DNA of 64,000 bases from NCBI RefSeq assembly GCF_021134715.1, contig NC_060025.1:310001-374000 (forward strand), given 5' to 3'. The notes beneath the pieces were generated by a model. The model was not told the DNA's origin. It saw only the letters and a list, made by a program, of their open reading frames with translations, and searched no databases. Shown piece by piece: positions 1-12,465 of the stretch (position 1 is the first letter of the stretch; each line of letters opens with the position of its first letter). Source of the DNA: Daphnia pulex (lineage: Eukaryota > Arthropoda > Branchiopoda > Diplostraca > Daphniidae). Both the position numbers and the translations under genes were made by a program.

Positions 1-228
1 TCCAACTTGACTGTAAACACTTGTGTGCCAGTTCTCCTAACGGTCCTGTGACAGTTAATTTTATCAGCTGAATAACGTGTGGCAAACAGTTGGGGGTTTG
101 TGACCCTCCTTCGCAGTGCATTTCAACCTGTCACATCATCAACGAAGCAATGCATTTACTTGATTAATAATTATTGAACCACCAAATGTTGTTTTGACTA
201 ATGACGAATTTCCTCTTCTCTTTGACAG

Positions 229-3200
229 ATTCAATCTCACCTGTCACCCGGATTGGTCGTGGACAAGCATGTGAGTATATAATAACGCGTGGAATATGTC
301 TAAACGATAATATTGAAATTCCTTTTTATTGTGTGACACACAGGCGAACGGAGGCGATGAATCGGCGTGGGATTACGAAGAAATTATTCTCGAGAGAGGC
401 AGCTCTGGTTTGGGATTCAGCATCTCGGGTGGAACTGACAACCCGCACATCGGCGACGATCCAGCCATCTGTTTGACGAAGATCATCCCGGGCGGTGCGG
501 CTGCCATCGACGGCCGCATGAAGATCAACGACGTCATCTTGAAAGTGAACGATGTGTCGGTGGTGAACGTTCCCCATTCAGCTGCAGTCGAAGCGCTCAA
601 AAGGGCCGGCAACCTCGTCCGTTTGGTGAGTCACCCTCTAGAGACCTTCGTCTACGTATTTATTCGTATAACCTTTCTCTTTTTTTGGTTGTCTACAGAG
701 CGTCAGGCGACGCAGACAGCCCCGATCTCCTCGCATCGTCGAAATTGAATTGTGCAAGGGCAACAAAGGACTGGGATTCAGCATCGCGGGCGGCTCGGGA
801 AATCAACATATTCCCGGCGATAATGGAATTTACATTACCAAGATCATGGATGGCGGAGCGGCTCAAGTTGACGGGCGACTCGCTGTCGGCGACAAATTGA
901 TTCTCGTCCGGAATTTACCCGTACGTACCGTCACAAAATAAAACAATAACAGTGGCCGAACTAAAAATCAACCTTTTGTTCTATACAGTTGATGACGGAG
1001 AAAAATTTAGAAAACGTTTCGCACGAGGACGCCGTTTCGGCGCTCAAGTGCACGTCAGATCGCGTCGTATTGGTCGTGGCCAAGACGGATGCGCCTCTAG
1101 CGCCGATGCAAGTCGTCGGACAGCCCCCTACTACTCTCCTGCAACAAACGCCTCTACTCTCACAGTCGGCCGTCAATCTAACGACTCACCACTCGCATCA
1201 GCCTCCGTCTCCTAATCCAGGACTCGGTAAGTTATTCTAAAAATTTTAGTTTGGTCGAGTGTGTGTGTCTGATCGGAATACTGATTGTGGCCGACATCTT
1301 TTTATTTTGGCAGCGCCTCTTGACGTCAGCGGTGCCTACGATCCGATCGAAATTCCTGGTGCACTTCAAGTTTCGACTCCGCGGGCCGTTAGCGAAGAAG
1401 ACATTGCCAGGTAGGCGAAATGCTGTACAATGTCGTAGAAACTATTACAATATCCGAAAAAGTAAAGGCGAAATTGGGGTCAGGCGGTCAGTGTCGACGA
1501 AGAGAACGGGTAATCACGTGATGTGGCCATTTTTATTTTCCAGGCAGGGTATAGTAGAGTGTGCGTGCAGTCTCGCGTTTGTTGTTCCCACGTGCAGTGT
1601 TAGCCAGTAACGAGCAGCAGCAGCAGCAGCAGCCGCCATTATATATTTAGAAGTCGCAGCAGGAAGGGTGTGGTGTGTGTGTGTGTAAACGTGCAGCAAT
1701 CTGTTGGTGCCCCTCAGTCGGTGATGAGTCGCGTCCAGCGGCAGTTGGGATATACTAACACACACACAATTTTCTCGTTGAAATAAATAAGGGAGGGGTG
1801 TTTGTATGTATGTGTGTGTGACGTCACAGCAACGGCCACCCAATAACACGATCGGATTTTTGTGTGCGCGCCTGGCGTCGTTGCTCGGAAAAGTGTCGTG
1901 CAGCTGTCGATCGTTCGACAGACGGACGTGTTGTTAACCCTCTGAATTACTACAGTGTAGACCAAGTGCCCAATGGCCAAGAGCAACAAGAGTCTTGACG
2001 ATTCGGCCAAGAAATCGGGGAAAAAGAAGAAAACGATTCGCTCCTCCGACTTGGTTCAGTGAGAATAAAAACCCAAATTTTTTAACGTATTTTTCAAACC
2101 TTTTTTTTTCAGACCAACAACGGAAAGCGATCTGGTTACACCCTGGGCTCTTATTGTGTGTCTAGTTCATATTGGCAGCTGTTCCGTCCCCCCTCTCCCC
2201 ACCCTTCCTCCTCCTTTTTTATATTTTGTAATGGTCCATTGAATTGGCCAACGGCCTGTATGCGCTCCGATGTGCGTAATGTCTGTTATTCGTCGCACGA
2301 AAAAATCCGTACGGTGAACACCTGGGGAAGAAGAAGAGTCTGTCCTTTTATAGAGGCGCATTGACTATGCATGAGTCCAGGCATAGTCTGGATCTTATTG
2401 GGATGAGAGAAGAAGATGGCCAAGTCAGTTGGGTTGGAGACAAAGGTCCTTTTTCAGAAGGTGCGGCCCTTTTTCTCTCTCAAGATGTTTCCTCTTTGGG
2501 GCGCGGCAAACTGCGGAAGGGAGCACTTTAAGCCACGACGGATATTGGATACTACCGTGCGAGGCTTCATTTGAATATTCCCCTCCTTTTTTACTTGGCC
2601 AGGAAAAACCGTAATACAGAAAAAATATCGTTGACGTGGCATGGGATTTTCTCTTTGATCGCGTTCGTGCGTATGCGTGCTGACGTCAGACAGAAAAAAT
2701 ATTAAGCCACTTGTGTAGAGACGTGTGTGAATTATGGCGGTAGCGCTCGGCGACGGCGGTCGTCACGGGTCATTTCAAGGCGAGGGGGGTGAAGAATCCA
2801 TTCGTGTCAGCCGGAAGAAGAAAAAGAATCATTATTTTGACTGTAGAAAGAGGCTATCATATTATTTGTCGACAAGAGTTGCGCTCGTATCCGCGCAGTC
2901 GCGATATCGATCGCCTGATTCTGAGATCCATCCGCCGTCGCCGCCGTAGGAAACGCATTATAGGTTGGCGCATCTGTTTTCGTGTTAATTGGTTTGTCGT
3001 CTTCACTCGGTTCGGCGTCTCGGTCGTTTTTAGCGGGGGGTTGGCGCCTTTTTATGTGTGTGTGAGCGACAAGTTGAATTTAAGTGTGTGACGTGTTGTT
3101 TTTCTTCTCTCAGGACTCCTCGATCTGTGGTGCTATCAAAAGGAACGACCGGATTGGGTTTTAACATTGTCGGTGGTGAGGATGGCGAAGGCATTTTCAT

Positions 3201-6200
3201 CTCGTTCATCCTGGCCGGCGGTCCAGCTGACGTGAGCGGCCAACTCCGACGTGGAGATCAAATCCTTTCCGTCAATGGACACGACCTCAAACATGCCACT
3301 CACGAACAAGCGGCATTAACACTCAAGGTAGGACAACAATTCTTTTGATTTGGCTCCCGATTGGACCCAAGTGGGCATCCTTTTGTTCGTGCCCGTCATA
3401 CGGCAAGAGGAGGAGAGAGTATCAGCACAGCACACAATGATGGGCGTCGGTCCTTATCGATCGCTTCCCCTTCCTCCAACCTACTACTGGGCATATACAC
3501 TACACAGTCCCGTCCTTTTTTTTCCTTCTGCGCAGGGAGCGGGCAATACTGTCACGCTGTGCGTTCAGTACCGACCTGAAGAGTATAACCGCTTCGAAGC
3601 CAAAGTCCACGAACTCAAACAGCAGATGATGACCGGCACTCTGATGAGGACCTCACAGAAACGATCCCTCTACGTCAGGTAATCACGTCGAAATCTATCC
3701 ACCACAATGGAATAGATTTGTTTTTAATTTGATTTGTTTTGATTTAATCCAGGGCCCTTTTTGACTACGACCCCAACAAGGACGACGGACTGCCCAGTCG
3801 TGGCTTGTTTTTCCGCTACGGAGATATTCTGCACGTCACCAACGCCTCGGACGACGAATGGTGGCAAGCGCGACGCGTGTTGGCCACTGGCGAAGAGGAG
3901 GGTATTGGTATCATTCCCTCCAAGAAAAGATGGGAACGGAAGCTGAGAGCTCGTGACCGTACCGTCAAATTCCAGGGCAAAAGTCCTACTCAAGATCGGG
4001 TAAATATGCCTTGAATTTATAAATCCCCCCCTCCATCCCCCCCAAAAAATTGAAAAAACAATTTTTCCATTTTGATTTTCTCTCTATTTGGCTTTATTCG
4101 GGGCAGTCTCCTTTTATTTAGTTGTCATTTCCCAACCGACACCGCTCTTTTTTCGTTTTAGTTTTTTTCCCAATTTGACACAATTGATTGGGGAAAAAGA
4201 GGTTCAGTTCTTTTTGATATCCCTCGCCGGATGGACGGAAGCACTCAACCTATTGATTATTATCTTTCCCTTGTTGAGGATTTTTTTTTTTTTCTGAATG
4301 CACGTCTGGCTGGGTGCCGCACAGCTTTTTTTTCCTCGGTTCTCATTTTCTTTTTCGTGGGCGACGAGATCTCTATATATATTTTTATTTTTTAATTCCG
4401 TCCCTGAGAGCACTTGTGTGTATCTTATTTCCAGTAGATATACGGATTCGGGAAACTAACGCTGGCTTATCTCGGTTTCCTTTGATTCGATTTTTTCTTT
4501 TCTTTCATTTATTTTACACGCTGCCATACCCATCTAACAAAAAAGGACGGTTGAGAACCACAGACAGATATTCAAGTTTGATTTACTTTATTTATTTACA
4601 TTATGATTATCGTTTTCCGGTAAAAAAAACCCCAAAAAATTTTTAGTCTTTTTGATTCGCCGAATCGTCCCATAAATATAAACAGTTTATAATAGTCATA
4701 TGACACCAGCCATATTTGTTTTTTTCATTTTTTTGGTAGTCGTGTCGGTAGTAACTGGCATCCATGTTGATGATGATCTCTCTCTCTCCTTATTTATCTC
4801 TCGCCATACCACCAATATCTTTACCCCTATACTACATATATTTGGGGGAGGGCGGGGGACGTATTTTTGATTTCATTTTTTACCTTTGATAGTTTTATCT
4901 CACCAACAAATATATATTGTAAGTGTGTTAGAGCTTTCTTGGGCCTATCTTGTTGTGCTTGTTTCCTCCGTCTCTTCTGTCTCTTGATAACTTTCGCAAC
5001 TCTCTTGATCCTCTCTCTCCCTCCTTTCTCTCTCTTTATGACACTACCATCTGTTTTGTTGGAGAGTTGTTGTTGCGTGAGGAGGTGGCATTCCGTCAAA
5101 ATACCCTTGTGTGATGGTTGTTATCGTTGTTGTGTGTGTATCGAATCAGTCAAATTAAAAAGGACTTGAACCGACACCAATTGAGAACGAATTTTGATGA
5201 AACATTTTCCTGGCACAGTTTTTCTTTTGTTTATCATTCACGTTGATTCCGTTTCGTGTGTAGCAATCTACTTTGGAGAGGAAGAAGAAAAATTTCATCT
5301 TCAGCCGGAAATTCCCATTCGTTAAGAGCCGCGAGGATCAGTCCGAAGAAGGTTCAGATCAAGAACGTGAGTTTTGACATGCAACAATTTTATTTTAAAC
5401 CAAATTGATTTTTTTATTCAACTGTTGTTTTTATTTCAAAACAGCTTCGGCAATGACACCATCAGAAAGTGACTCCACCAGCCTTAGTAAGTTTCAATTC
5501 ATTCTAGAGCTTTCATTTGAATTCCATTAATTAATGAATTGCATCAACAGAAGAGGAAGCTGTTTTCTCCTACGAGTCGGTTCAGCAAATTGAAATGACT
5601 TACACCAGACCAATCATTATCCTTGGTCCACTCAAGGACCGCATCAACGACGACCTCATCTCCGAGTTTCCCGAAAAGTTTGGCAGTTGCGTCCCTCGTG
5701 AGTGAAACTTGAGTATACCTTGATGAGTGCCTTAACGCTAAGATTATTATGATTATCCCACGATAAGATACGACTCGGCCGAAACGGGACTACGAGGTTG
5801 ACCAGCGGGACTATCATTTCGTGGCCTCCAGGGAGCAGATGGAAGCCGACATTCAAAACCACCTCTTTATCGAGGCCGGCCAGTATAACGAGAATCTTTA
5901 CGGCACTTCTGTCGCATCCGTTCGGGAAGTAGCCGAGAAGGTATTACAAAACAAAGTTTGCGCCTTGGCCATTTGGTGATTTTTATTGGCTAATTATTAT
6001 CTCGTTCAAAGCAGGGCAAACATTGCATCCTGGATGTCAGCGGCAACGCCATCAAGCGGCTCCAAGTTGCTCAACTCTACCCCATAGCTATTTTCATAAA
6101 ACCCAAATCAGTAGAGGCCATCATGTGAGTAGTAGTCCACTTTACGACGGATGAGCTTAATAACTCACTTCCTTTTCCTTATCTATTATGTGTTTAGGGA

Positions 6201-6471
6201 GTGGAACAAGCGGATGACGGAAGATCAAGCCAGAAAAACTTATGACCGAGCCATGAAACTAGAGCAAGAATTTGGCGAGTACTTTACCGGTAAGCATATT
6301 CATTTTTTAAATTGTTTAATATTGAAATGTTGGTTGCTGAGTGTTTTGGTTTTGGTTTTTCCAGCCGTTGTTCAGGGCGACACACCGGAAGAAATCTACG
6401 CCAAAGTCAAGGAAGTGATTCGAGAGCAATCCGGTCCCACGGTTTGGGTTCCAGCCAAAGACAAACTTTGA
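229..6471 (+). CDS. dlg1: Discs large (DLG) MAGUK scaffold, 3' part of gene; PDZ1-PDZ2-PDZ3-SH3-Hook-GUK
   Basis: DLG is a membrane-associated guanylate-kinase-family scaffold at septate junctions, polarised membranes and synapses. I traced coding exons by GT-AG boundaries and phase: 229-270, 344-625 (PDZ1), 699-920 and 989-1226 (PDZ2 plus linker), 1314-1410, 3114-3327 and 3536-3678 (PDZ3), 3753-3999 (SH3), 5264-5366 and 5445-5486 (Hook, basic then acidic), 5551-5697, 5768-5940, 6015-6124, 6198-6289, 6365-6471 (guanylate-kinase-like). PDZ carboxylate loops read GLGFSI, GLGFSI and GLGFNI. SH3 opens with ALFDYD and has DEWWQA. The GUK part has the family run [12 protein letters not shown], and the protein ends VWVPAKDKL, the usual DLG terminus. 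The exons carrying L27 and the N-terminus lie left of the window. All phases join without a frameshift. The 1.3-kb intron 4000-5263 is pyrimidine-rich with no further exon I can support. Confidence 0.95.
1819..1826. promoter_or_regulatory. Full CRE palindrome in the putative internal dlg promoter
   Basis: TGACGTCA lies 147 bp upstream of the alternative ATG at 1973. This is the canonical CREB/ATF site. Its role here is inferred only from its position in the likely 5' region of the short dlg form. Confidence 0.4.
1973..2058 (+). CDS. dlg1: Alternative first coding exon of dlg (short isoform lacking PDZ1-2)
   Basis: Inside the 1.7-kb intron before the PDZ3 exon, an ATG at 1973 opens a 28-codon basic, Ser/Lys-rich reading frame (starts [10 protein letters not shown], then a KKSGKKKK stretch). 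It ends at a good donor (CA|GTGAGA) at 2058. It leaves two bases, exactly the phase needed to join the PDZ3 exon at 3114, which begins with the third base of a codon. The product would be a short PDZ3-SH3-GUK form. Sequence upstream (about 1550-1972) looks like a 5' UTR, with a CAG run at about 1613-1633, TG runs and a full CRE palindrome. The exon is inferred from phase and position only. Confidence 0.5.
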
Positions 6472-7690
6472 ATTGCCATCGTCTTCATCAAAAGAAAAAC
6501 TTGTTTTTGGACGAGACTTCTTGGGTCGTCGATTCTCCATCCTTTTTAACTTTTTAACATCAAAACGACAGATCAGAAAAAAAATCCACCATTTTTATAG
6601 CCCATCTCGCCGTCATTTCTTCTTCAGCGATGCTGATAGCACCGACCTGATGACTATACAAATTGCATGCCAATCCTTCCTTCCTTCTTTTTTTTCTTAG
6701 GATTTTTAAAAATTGTTGACTTGGACGAAATTCCTTGTTGTTCATGCATTTCTTTTTCCAATTCTGGACAATGACTCCCATTTCTTCTTTTCTGTGTATT
6801 TTTCTCTCCCCCCTGATTAAAGAAAAAAGTTAATTACTGTGAATATAGAAAACCACAAGAACAAAAACCAACAAGCAGATAAAAAGCTGGGACATTTTTC
6901 CGGTCAAAAAGAGGAAAAAGAAAGAAATTCGAGTGGATTTTTCGTTGCTGCTAACAGCTGCTGCCAAACGTTCCATCACGTTCTTATTTGTTAGACCTGT
7001 TTCAAATGTTTAAGAAAATGCGCCATGTTCTTGATAACCAATCCATTTTATTGTTGCTTCTCTCCCCCCGTCCTTCTAGAGAATGTATTTACTTGCCTCC
7101 TTTTTCTGACGAACATTTTCATCTAAACAAAAATATTTGAGACGATGTGGTTGTTCAACATGTCGGAGAATATTTGGGCCCTGTCCTATTTTTCACATCG
7201 TTTGAGGTTGTAGACCTCATCTACAACACGATGATTGAAATCAGCTATTGACAAACATTTATGAGCTCGGACGGGCCTCAGAAATGACCCAAGTTCTTTG
7301 AAAGAGAATTGCTGATGATGACAAGATCCGTTACATCCCTCCTTTCCCGTTTTCCTTTTTAAATCCTCCATGATTGTACAGTGTTCTTCATCAAGATTGT
7401 CTCCCTTTCTCTTGTTTGATCATAATAATAATGTATGAGAACGAGTTTATTGTGTACATGCGTGAGAGTGTGTTTTGAAACAATGGATAGAAGAAGAAAA
7501 TAACCATTTTAAATAGCCTCGCTGTCAGGAAAAATAAATACGGACGTGGTGTGTGCTCCCTCCCCCCGTCCTCACACAAAAGCTTTTCTCGTTCGTTCGT
7601 TGACTGTATATTGAATAGAAACGAACATGATCAAACTACAAAAGCAAACATGAAACGAAAGACCGAAAATAAATAAAATTTGCAAAGTAA
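6472..7690 (+). other. dlg1: dlg 3' UTR with poly(A) signal
   Basis: About 1.2 kb of AT-rich non-coding sequence follows the dlg stop. Overlapping AATAAATAAA signals at 7668-7677 are the likely end. The next gene converges from the right with its stop at 7729, so the two 3' UTRs abut or overlap tail to tail. Confidence 0.6.
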
Positions 7691-7728
7691 ACACACACTG
7701 GAATGACTAGGAAAAAGTTCAGTTCCGG

Positions 7729-9470
7729 TCAGTTGCGACCGATTCGAGTAATATCTAACAAGGGAGACAATTCGCCATACTCGGCCAATAAGAACTGCGG
7801 GATTCCTCGTTGAAAAGGAGCCGTGTTGGTGAAGTTTCCATCTAGTTGGATGATCCGACTTGAAAATTCAAGTTGTAACGTGTGATTGAGACAGCGAGTG
7901 TTCCTGGAACTCCCCCACAGAAGCGAAGACGCCATGGTTGCACCTAATCCATTGAGTCTCCACGTTAGAACGCGAAAAACGTCCAGGTGCTTGTTGCGTG
8001 TCAGAAACGAGCGGATTTGCTCAACGTCCCAGTCCAAATGACCTAGCTCCAGTCGACTAAGATTCGGTAAGATTGACACCAAATGTTCCAGTTGGGGCGT
8101 CATTAAAGGGGTGCGGAAAATTTGAAGGTTTTTCAGTTGACTCTTCCCAGACGTCCGGCGTAGTTCACAGACGTGTTCAAATAGTTCAAAACGCTCGAAA
8201 CTGCATTCGTAGAAAACGAGCGATTCTAGGGCTGGGCAAAAGATGAGCAATTTTTCGAACCGGGTCCATTCCATATCTTGTGCTTCAACCAGTTGTAGAC
8301 ACCTGATGGTCATCCCGTTTCGTCGTAGAAAGTCTTCAAAATGAATGTCTAGCGATCCACCGCGAAAGTTGACACTCAACAGCGTCAATTTAGGCAAGAA
8401 GCCCAAGGTTTGAACGCTGTAAGTGAATGCACTGTTGAGCGAAAGCCATTCAACTCCGGGGCACATTTGCGACAGCAATTCGAGATGTCCGGGAGTGAGG
8501 AGATCCGTTGCTCCGAAGGCGACTGTTTTCAATGCAAACTTGGGAGAGACGGCTGCGTTAACGGAGCAGTACCACAATGTATCGGCTATGCTGTCGTAGA
8601 GTAAAACGCTCAGAGAAGGCAAACCATGAAGCAGCAGAGCCGCACCCGGTGGACTGACTTCAGTCTTCAACATGATGACGGTATGAAGGCGTCGACAACA
8701 AAGTAACCAAGCAATTCCTGTAGAAACATAACAAAATATTGGCTTAAAATGGATTGGAAACAATTCAATTTGTCGTAAAATACGAACCAGTGTTGGTGAC
8801 ACCAGTGTCATTCAATACGATGCTCTCCAAATTGGGGCAGTTTTGACCCACAACTGCAATGACTGAATCATTACACTGTTTGGGCAAGGCCAACACTCTC
8901 AACCTTCTTAGATACTTGAGGATATGACAGAGAATCCCTTGAGTAATGACAGATTGGTCTGCTCTTTCCATGTACAATTCAGTGAGATTTGTGCAAAGGG
9001 GTAGTGTCAAAATGGCAGCAATTGTCACCTACAAAAAATAAAATAAAACGTGATTTACATTTTTGACTATTTTTAGTGGTTAAAACATTTACCTGTTCAA
9101 GGCAAAGGGGCATCACAAGTATCTTTAGGTTTCTTGGAATAAATGAACCGACGTAGACCAATAACTGTCGTCCAACCCTACTTTGTTCATAAACCACGTC
9201 TATGGTATTCAACATCTGAACAACGAAATCATCCACAAGATTGCTGGGTATTTTGTTGGTGATGCAATCTCTGGCTGCTTTCATGATTTCATCTGAGCTG
9301 GCACGATGAATCTTCTCTGGGGAGTCATGTAGTCTGTGTAGTGTGCAAACTGCCCAAAAAGCAGTAGCTTGAAGACTCAGCTGCTTAAGGCTTAATACAT
9401 TAAGTCCGTAATGAGGTTGAACTAAACATCCTTTCAAAACACGATGCATGAAATCTGATTCAAGTTGCAT
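7729..9470 (-). CDS. Leucine-rich-repeat protein (F-box/LRR-like C-terminal architecture)
   Basis: Three minus-strand exons join in frame: 9470-9093, 9028-8788 and 8717-7729, coding about 535 aa. I chose the ATG at 9470; the codon further upstream in the same frame is TTG. The N-terminal about 125 residues are helical and end near PRNLKILVMPLCLEQ. Leucine-rich repeats with LxxLxL spacing follow (for example LTELYMERAD, LRRLRVLALP, LPKLTLLSVN, LPNLSRLELG). The pattern resembles LRR proteins that act as substrate adaptors or binding scaffolds, but I see no clear F-box and do not recognise the orthologue. It is convergent with dlg. Confidence 0.75.
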
Positions 9471-10135
9471 TTTCAAACAAGGCAATCTGCTTAGATATAA
9501 AATGACTGCTCAACACATTCTCCCAACACAACTTATGCTGTATACTCTTACAACACAAACGAAGGCATGCCAAATTAAGTCAAATCACATCAACAACAAA
9601 GAACAAAACGTATATGTTTGTGTAGATCTGTCAGACGAAAGCGCTCCACAGCGGAAAATAAAGGAATTACATCGTTTTTTAAAAACCCGAATGCACTTTT
9701 TTCACGGAATCTGGCATCGATGTGCAAAATTTCTGACTTCTATTTAGTTTCTCGATGATCTGGGTAGGTTGCAGGTCCACTGATTCTCCAGCTCTAAAAA
9801 GATAGCGTTTTAAACTTCAGCCACAGATAAAGACCACTTTATTGTCTTCTTAATCTATGCTTCAGCCAATAGTTGGCGTTTATCAGAAAGAGTTTTTTTT
9901 TTCCAATTTTGCGTTTTCCATGCAATATAATTCTTTATAATATTGGACACATTGCCACGTAAGTTGTTTCTTTTAGTTTCAACAAGACTTTAATAATATT
10001 TAAAAAAGAAATTCTAATGTCTGGGGTTCTACCCATCCATCCATCCTTGATTCCTTTCCGTACAGTCAAAAGTGGTAATTAAACGTGGTAATCGTGGAGG
10101 AATCTTTTGGCTCCGTCAGTAGGTGGCTACCCAGC
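9471..10135. promoter_or_regulatory. Likely shared upstream region of the LRR gene and a plus-strand transcript
   Basis: No convincing ORF. The stretch separates the minus-strand LRR gene from a possible plus-strand spliced transcript starting near 10.13 kb. It is AT-rich with poly-T at about 9893-9902 and a short CCATCCATCCATCC run near 10033. No TATA box stands out in either direction. Confidence 0.3.
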
Positions 10136-11500
10136 CGCCAGATGACGCGAGTGTCTTTGAGAGGACGAAATTTTCGCCATTTTGTTCCGAAACGCCAAGT
10201 GAAAAGGTGAAAAGGTATTCCAAATTCGTTACGGAATTGCGGTGTCGATCTACATTTTCAGCATTGAAATTTAATGGTAAATTCTAGTTTGGATTTCTCA
10301 AATGTAATTAATCCTAGACCCTGTGTCCTCCTGTGTGAATTTACAGGCAATCTGGCATATTATTTCCACTTGGCCAAATAATCGATCACGTGGACTGAAA
10401 CTGCGTTCCATTTTGCCGAAATGTCGTCGGTTGTTAGCTGTACCTGTTCAAGTGCACGTCTCATCTCATGCAGAAACACTACATAGGTAGTAGAGTAATT
10501 TTGTTGATCAATTTCCCTGCAATGATGCTATAGATTTTATTAGTTGGTGTTCAGGTTGGAGATCCCGTTGCTCAACTGTTGCAGAATGTGAGAACTCAAC
10601 AAATTCTTAGCTCCATGGCTGGCATCATGGCCACAGTGGTTTTGTTGCAGCCAGCTGGTGAAAGGTGTGATCGAGTCAAGTTGAGCTGCAGCTGCTGCAT
10701 GCATTTTATTGAGCTGGTGTTATCCTGTGAAGTGTCATTGCAGGAAGACTTTTTGAAATGGTAAGTTAATTGAATGTATTGGGTGTAACTTGGGAAGTCT
10801 TGCATCTTTTCTTTTTTTTTTTAAATTCAACTGACAAGTTAACTCTGATCTTATGTAGACAATAAGTGGTGCTATTTCTGGCTTCCAACTAATAGTTTCT
10901 GTGAAAGATATCAGAGATAGCGATCAGCTTCCTTTGAGTTAACAACTTTCTTCTGCTCAAACTAGAATAAAATTTCCACTCTGTATTGCAAACTTTTTCT
11001 AACACTTCAGAATAAGATGTACAGCATTCTCTTTTCCTAGGATTTAATCTTCATTTAAAATTTCAATTGCCAATGGAATCTTGGAAAAATGTCTGATGTT
11101 GTTTGTTTTACACGATTTCTTTTGCATCTTAAGTTTGATCATGGAAAAATAATATTCCTTTTTCCCCATAGGACTTGGTGATACTTAAAGCTATGCCTAT
11201 GCTGTTCAATGTACAGTGGTTTTGCAGCTTGTTTCCAGTTGAGAGATGTCATTATGCAGCTGATACAGGATTGAAGAAAAAGAACTGAAGTAGCTGTGCT
11301 GGAGTTCTCCTGAAGTTGCTGTGCCACAGGAGTTGCAAATAGTGTTTGGTTCTTCATATAAGTTTATTTAAAGAGTAAGGAGATGATCATCCACTTCTGA
11401 CTATAATTTATGTAAAACTTCAAAGTTGTAAGAAATATACAAGTCAAGTGCTTAACATGATTTTATTATAAATTTTAAGACACAGCAAACAAAAAATTTT
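10136..11500 (+). ncRNA. Candidate spliced transcript, coding potential weak
   Basis: Good plus-strand splice sites define possible exons: one ending at about 10206 or 10214, then 10347-10486 and 10555-10760. The only ATG in the second exon (10421) gives 21 codons and stops at the exon edge. The third exon is open throughout in one frame but has no start linking to it. A segment at 10635-10690 resembles one at 14740-14800 (shared GTTGTTGCAGCC-type core and a GGTGAAAG-like word), suggesting duplication. The balance favours a non-coding RNA or gene remnant. Confidence 0.3.
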
Positions 11501-11584
11501 GAAAGGAATTGCTTTATTGTCCCACCTCCACCCACAATTCCACCACATTTTACAATCACATATACATACATACACTTAAGTTAA

Positions 11585-11792
11585 CCCGTTGGCTGCCACG
11601 CCATACAACCCGTAGGTTCTCTACTCTCTACGCGCCATGTCTGAAAGATCCATGACCAAGGTGGGACTTGCCATTGCTGACAAGTCTGGGCTGACAGGGT
11701 GACAGGAGAAGATGGAATGCACGCCATTAGGAGGCCTCTAGGAGGCCCGTGCTAAGGAGGTAGGGGAAAACAAAGGCGTGGCAGACAACGGG
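11585..11792. mobile_element. piggyBac-type MITE (208 bp) with TTAA duplication
   Basis: The element starts CCCGTTGGCTGCCACGCC and ends with its inverse, GGCGTGGCAGACAACGGG, differing at one position. It is bounded on both sides by TTAA (11581-11584 and 11793-11796). TTAA target duplications plus CCC/GGG termini are the signature of piggyBac-superfamily elements. There is no ORF, so it is non-autonomous. Confidence 0.85.
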
Positions 11793-12075
11793 TTAACTAA
11801 CACAAACAACAACAAAAATATTACCAACAACAAATGATGATCCGCGCTGACATTTTGGAGATAACGGAGATGTTTTGGTGTCCATCTTCTCTACGTCTCC
11901 TCTGCATTGCCTGAATAAAGACAAAACAATTGTTATTAAGTGAAATGCCAATAAAAGTTACATAATACAGATAGAAACAGTCAGATTTCAGTAGTCAGGT
12001 TTTTTAGCTCAAAGATTTAAAGATGCAATTTTTTAAACTTATAATCAAGCATGCAATATTGAGAATTGTAAACTG

Positions 12076-12465
12076 AACAAAGCTCACTTGCTAGTTTTTT
12101 GAAAATTTTCCGGAAGTATACCGGAAGTGACCACAGCGCCTCAACCATTGAGCTGTCGACAAATTAAACCACATATTCGTGATCTCCATGAAATTTGGGG
12201 TCGATTAGGTGTGATTTAAACGAAATCCAAAATTTGGCCAAAATCGAGAATTTTCCTGAACTATAGTTCAGGAAAATTCTCAAAACCGGAAGTACGAAAA
12301 CGTACAAAACAAAACATGAACTTTACCACAAATTTGACGAGGATCACGAATTTGTGGTTCTTTTGTGCGTGGAATGATTATTTACTGAACTACTGACAGA
12401 AATGAGAAAACCGGAAGTAAAAAAAAAATAACATAATATTACAAATCTAACAAGTGAGCTTTGTT
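12076..12465. mobile_element. MITE-like repeat, copy 1 (390 bp) with central palindrome
   Basis: Terminal inverted repeats of 15 bp (aacaaagctcacttg and its complement) bound the element. The centre is a perfect dyad, cctgaactatagttcagg, extending into AT-rich arms to about 12249-12280. CCGGAAGT words recur in both halves and orientations. A second copy, split by a retrotransposon, lies at 17845-18029 plus 22517-22722. Similarity between copies continues past the right terminus (about 12480-12620 versus 22735-22860), so this may be part of a larger repeat. No target duplication is obvious. Confidence 0.65.

Noticed and set aside
2734-2949. Another alternative dlg start at ATG 2734
   Set aside because: The frame does not reach a donor in the phase of the PDZ3 exon and the composition looks like simple sequence.
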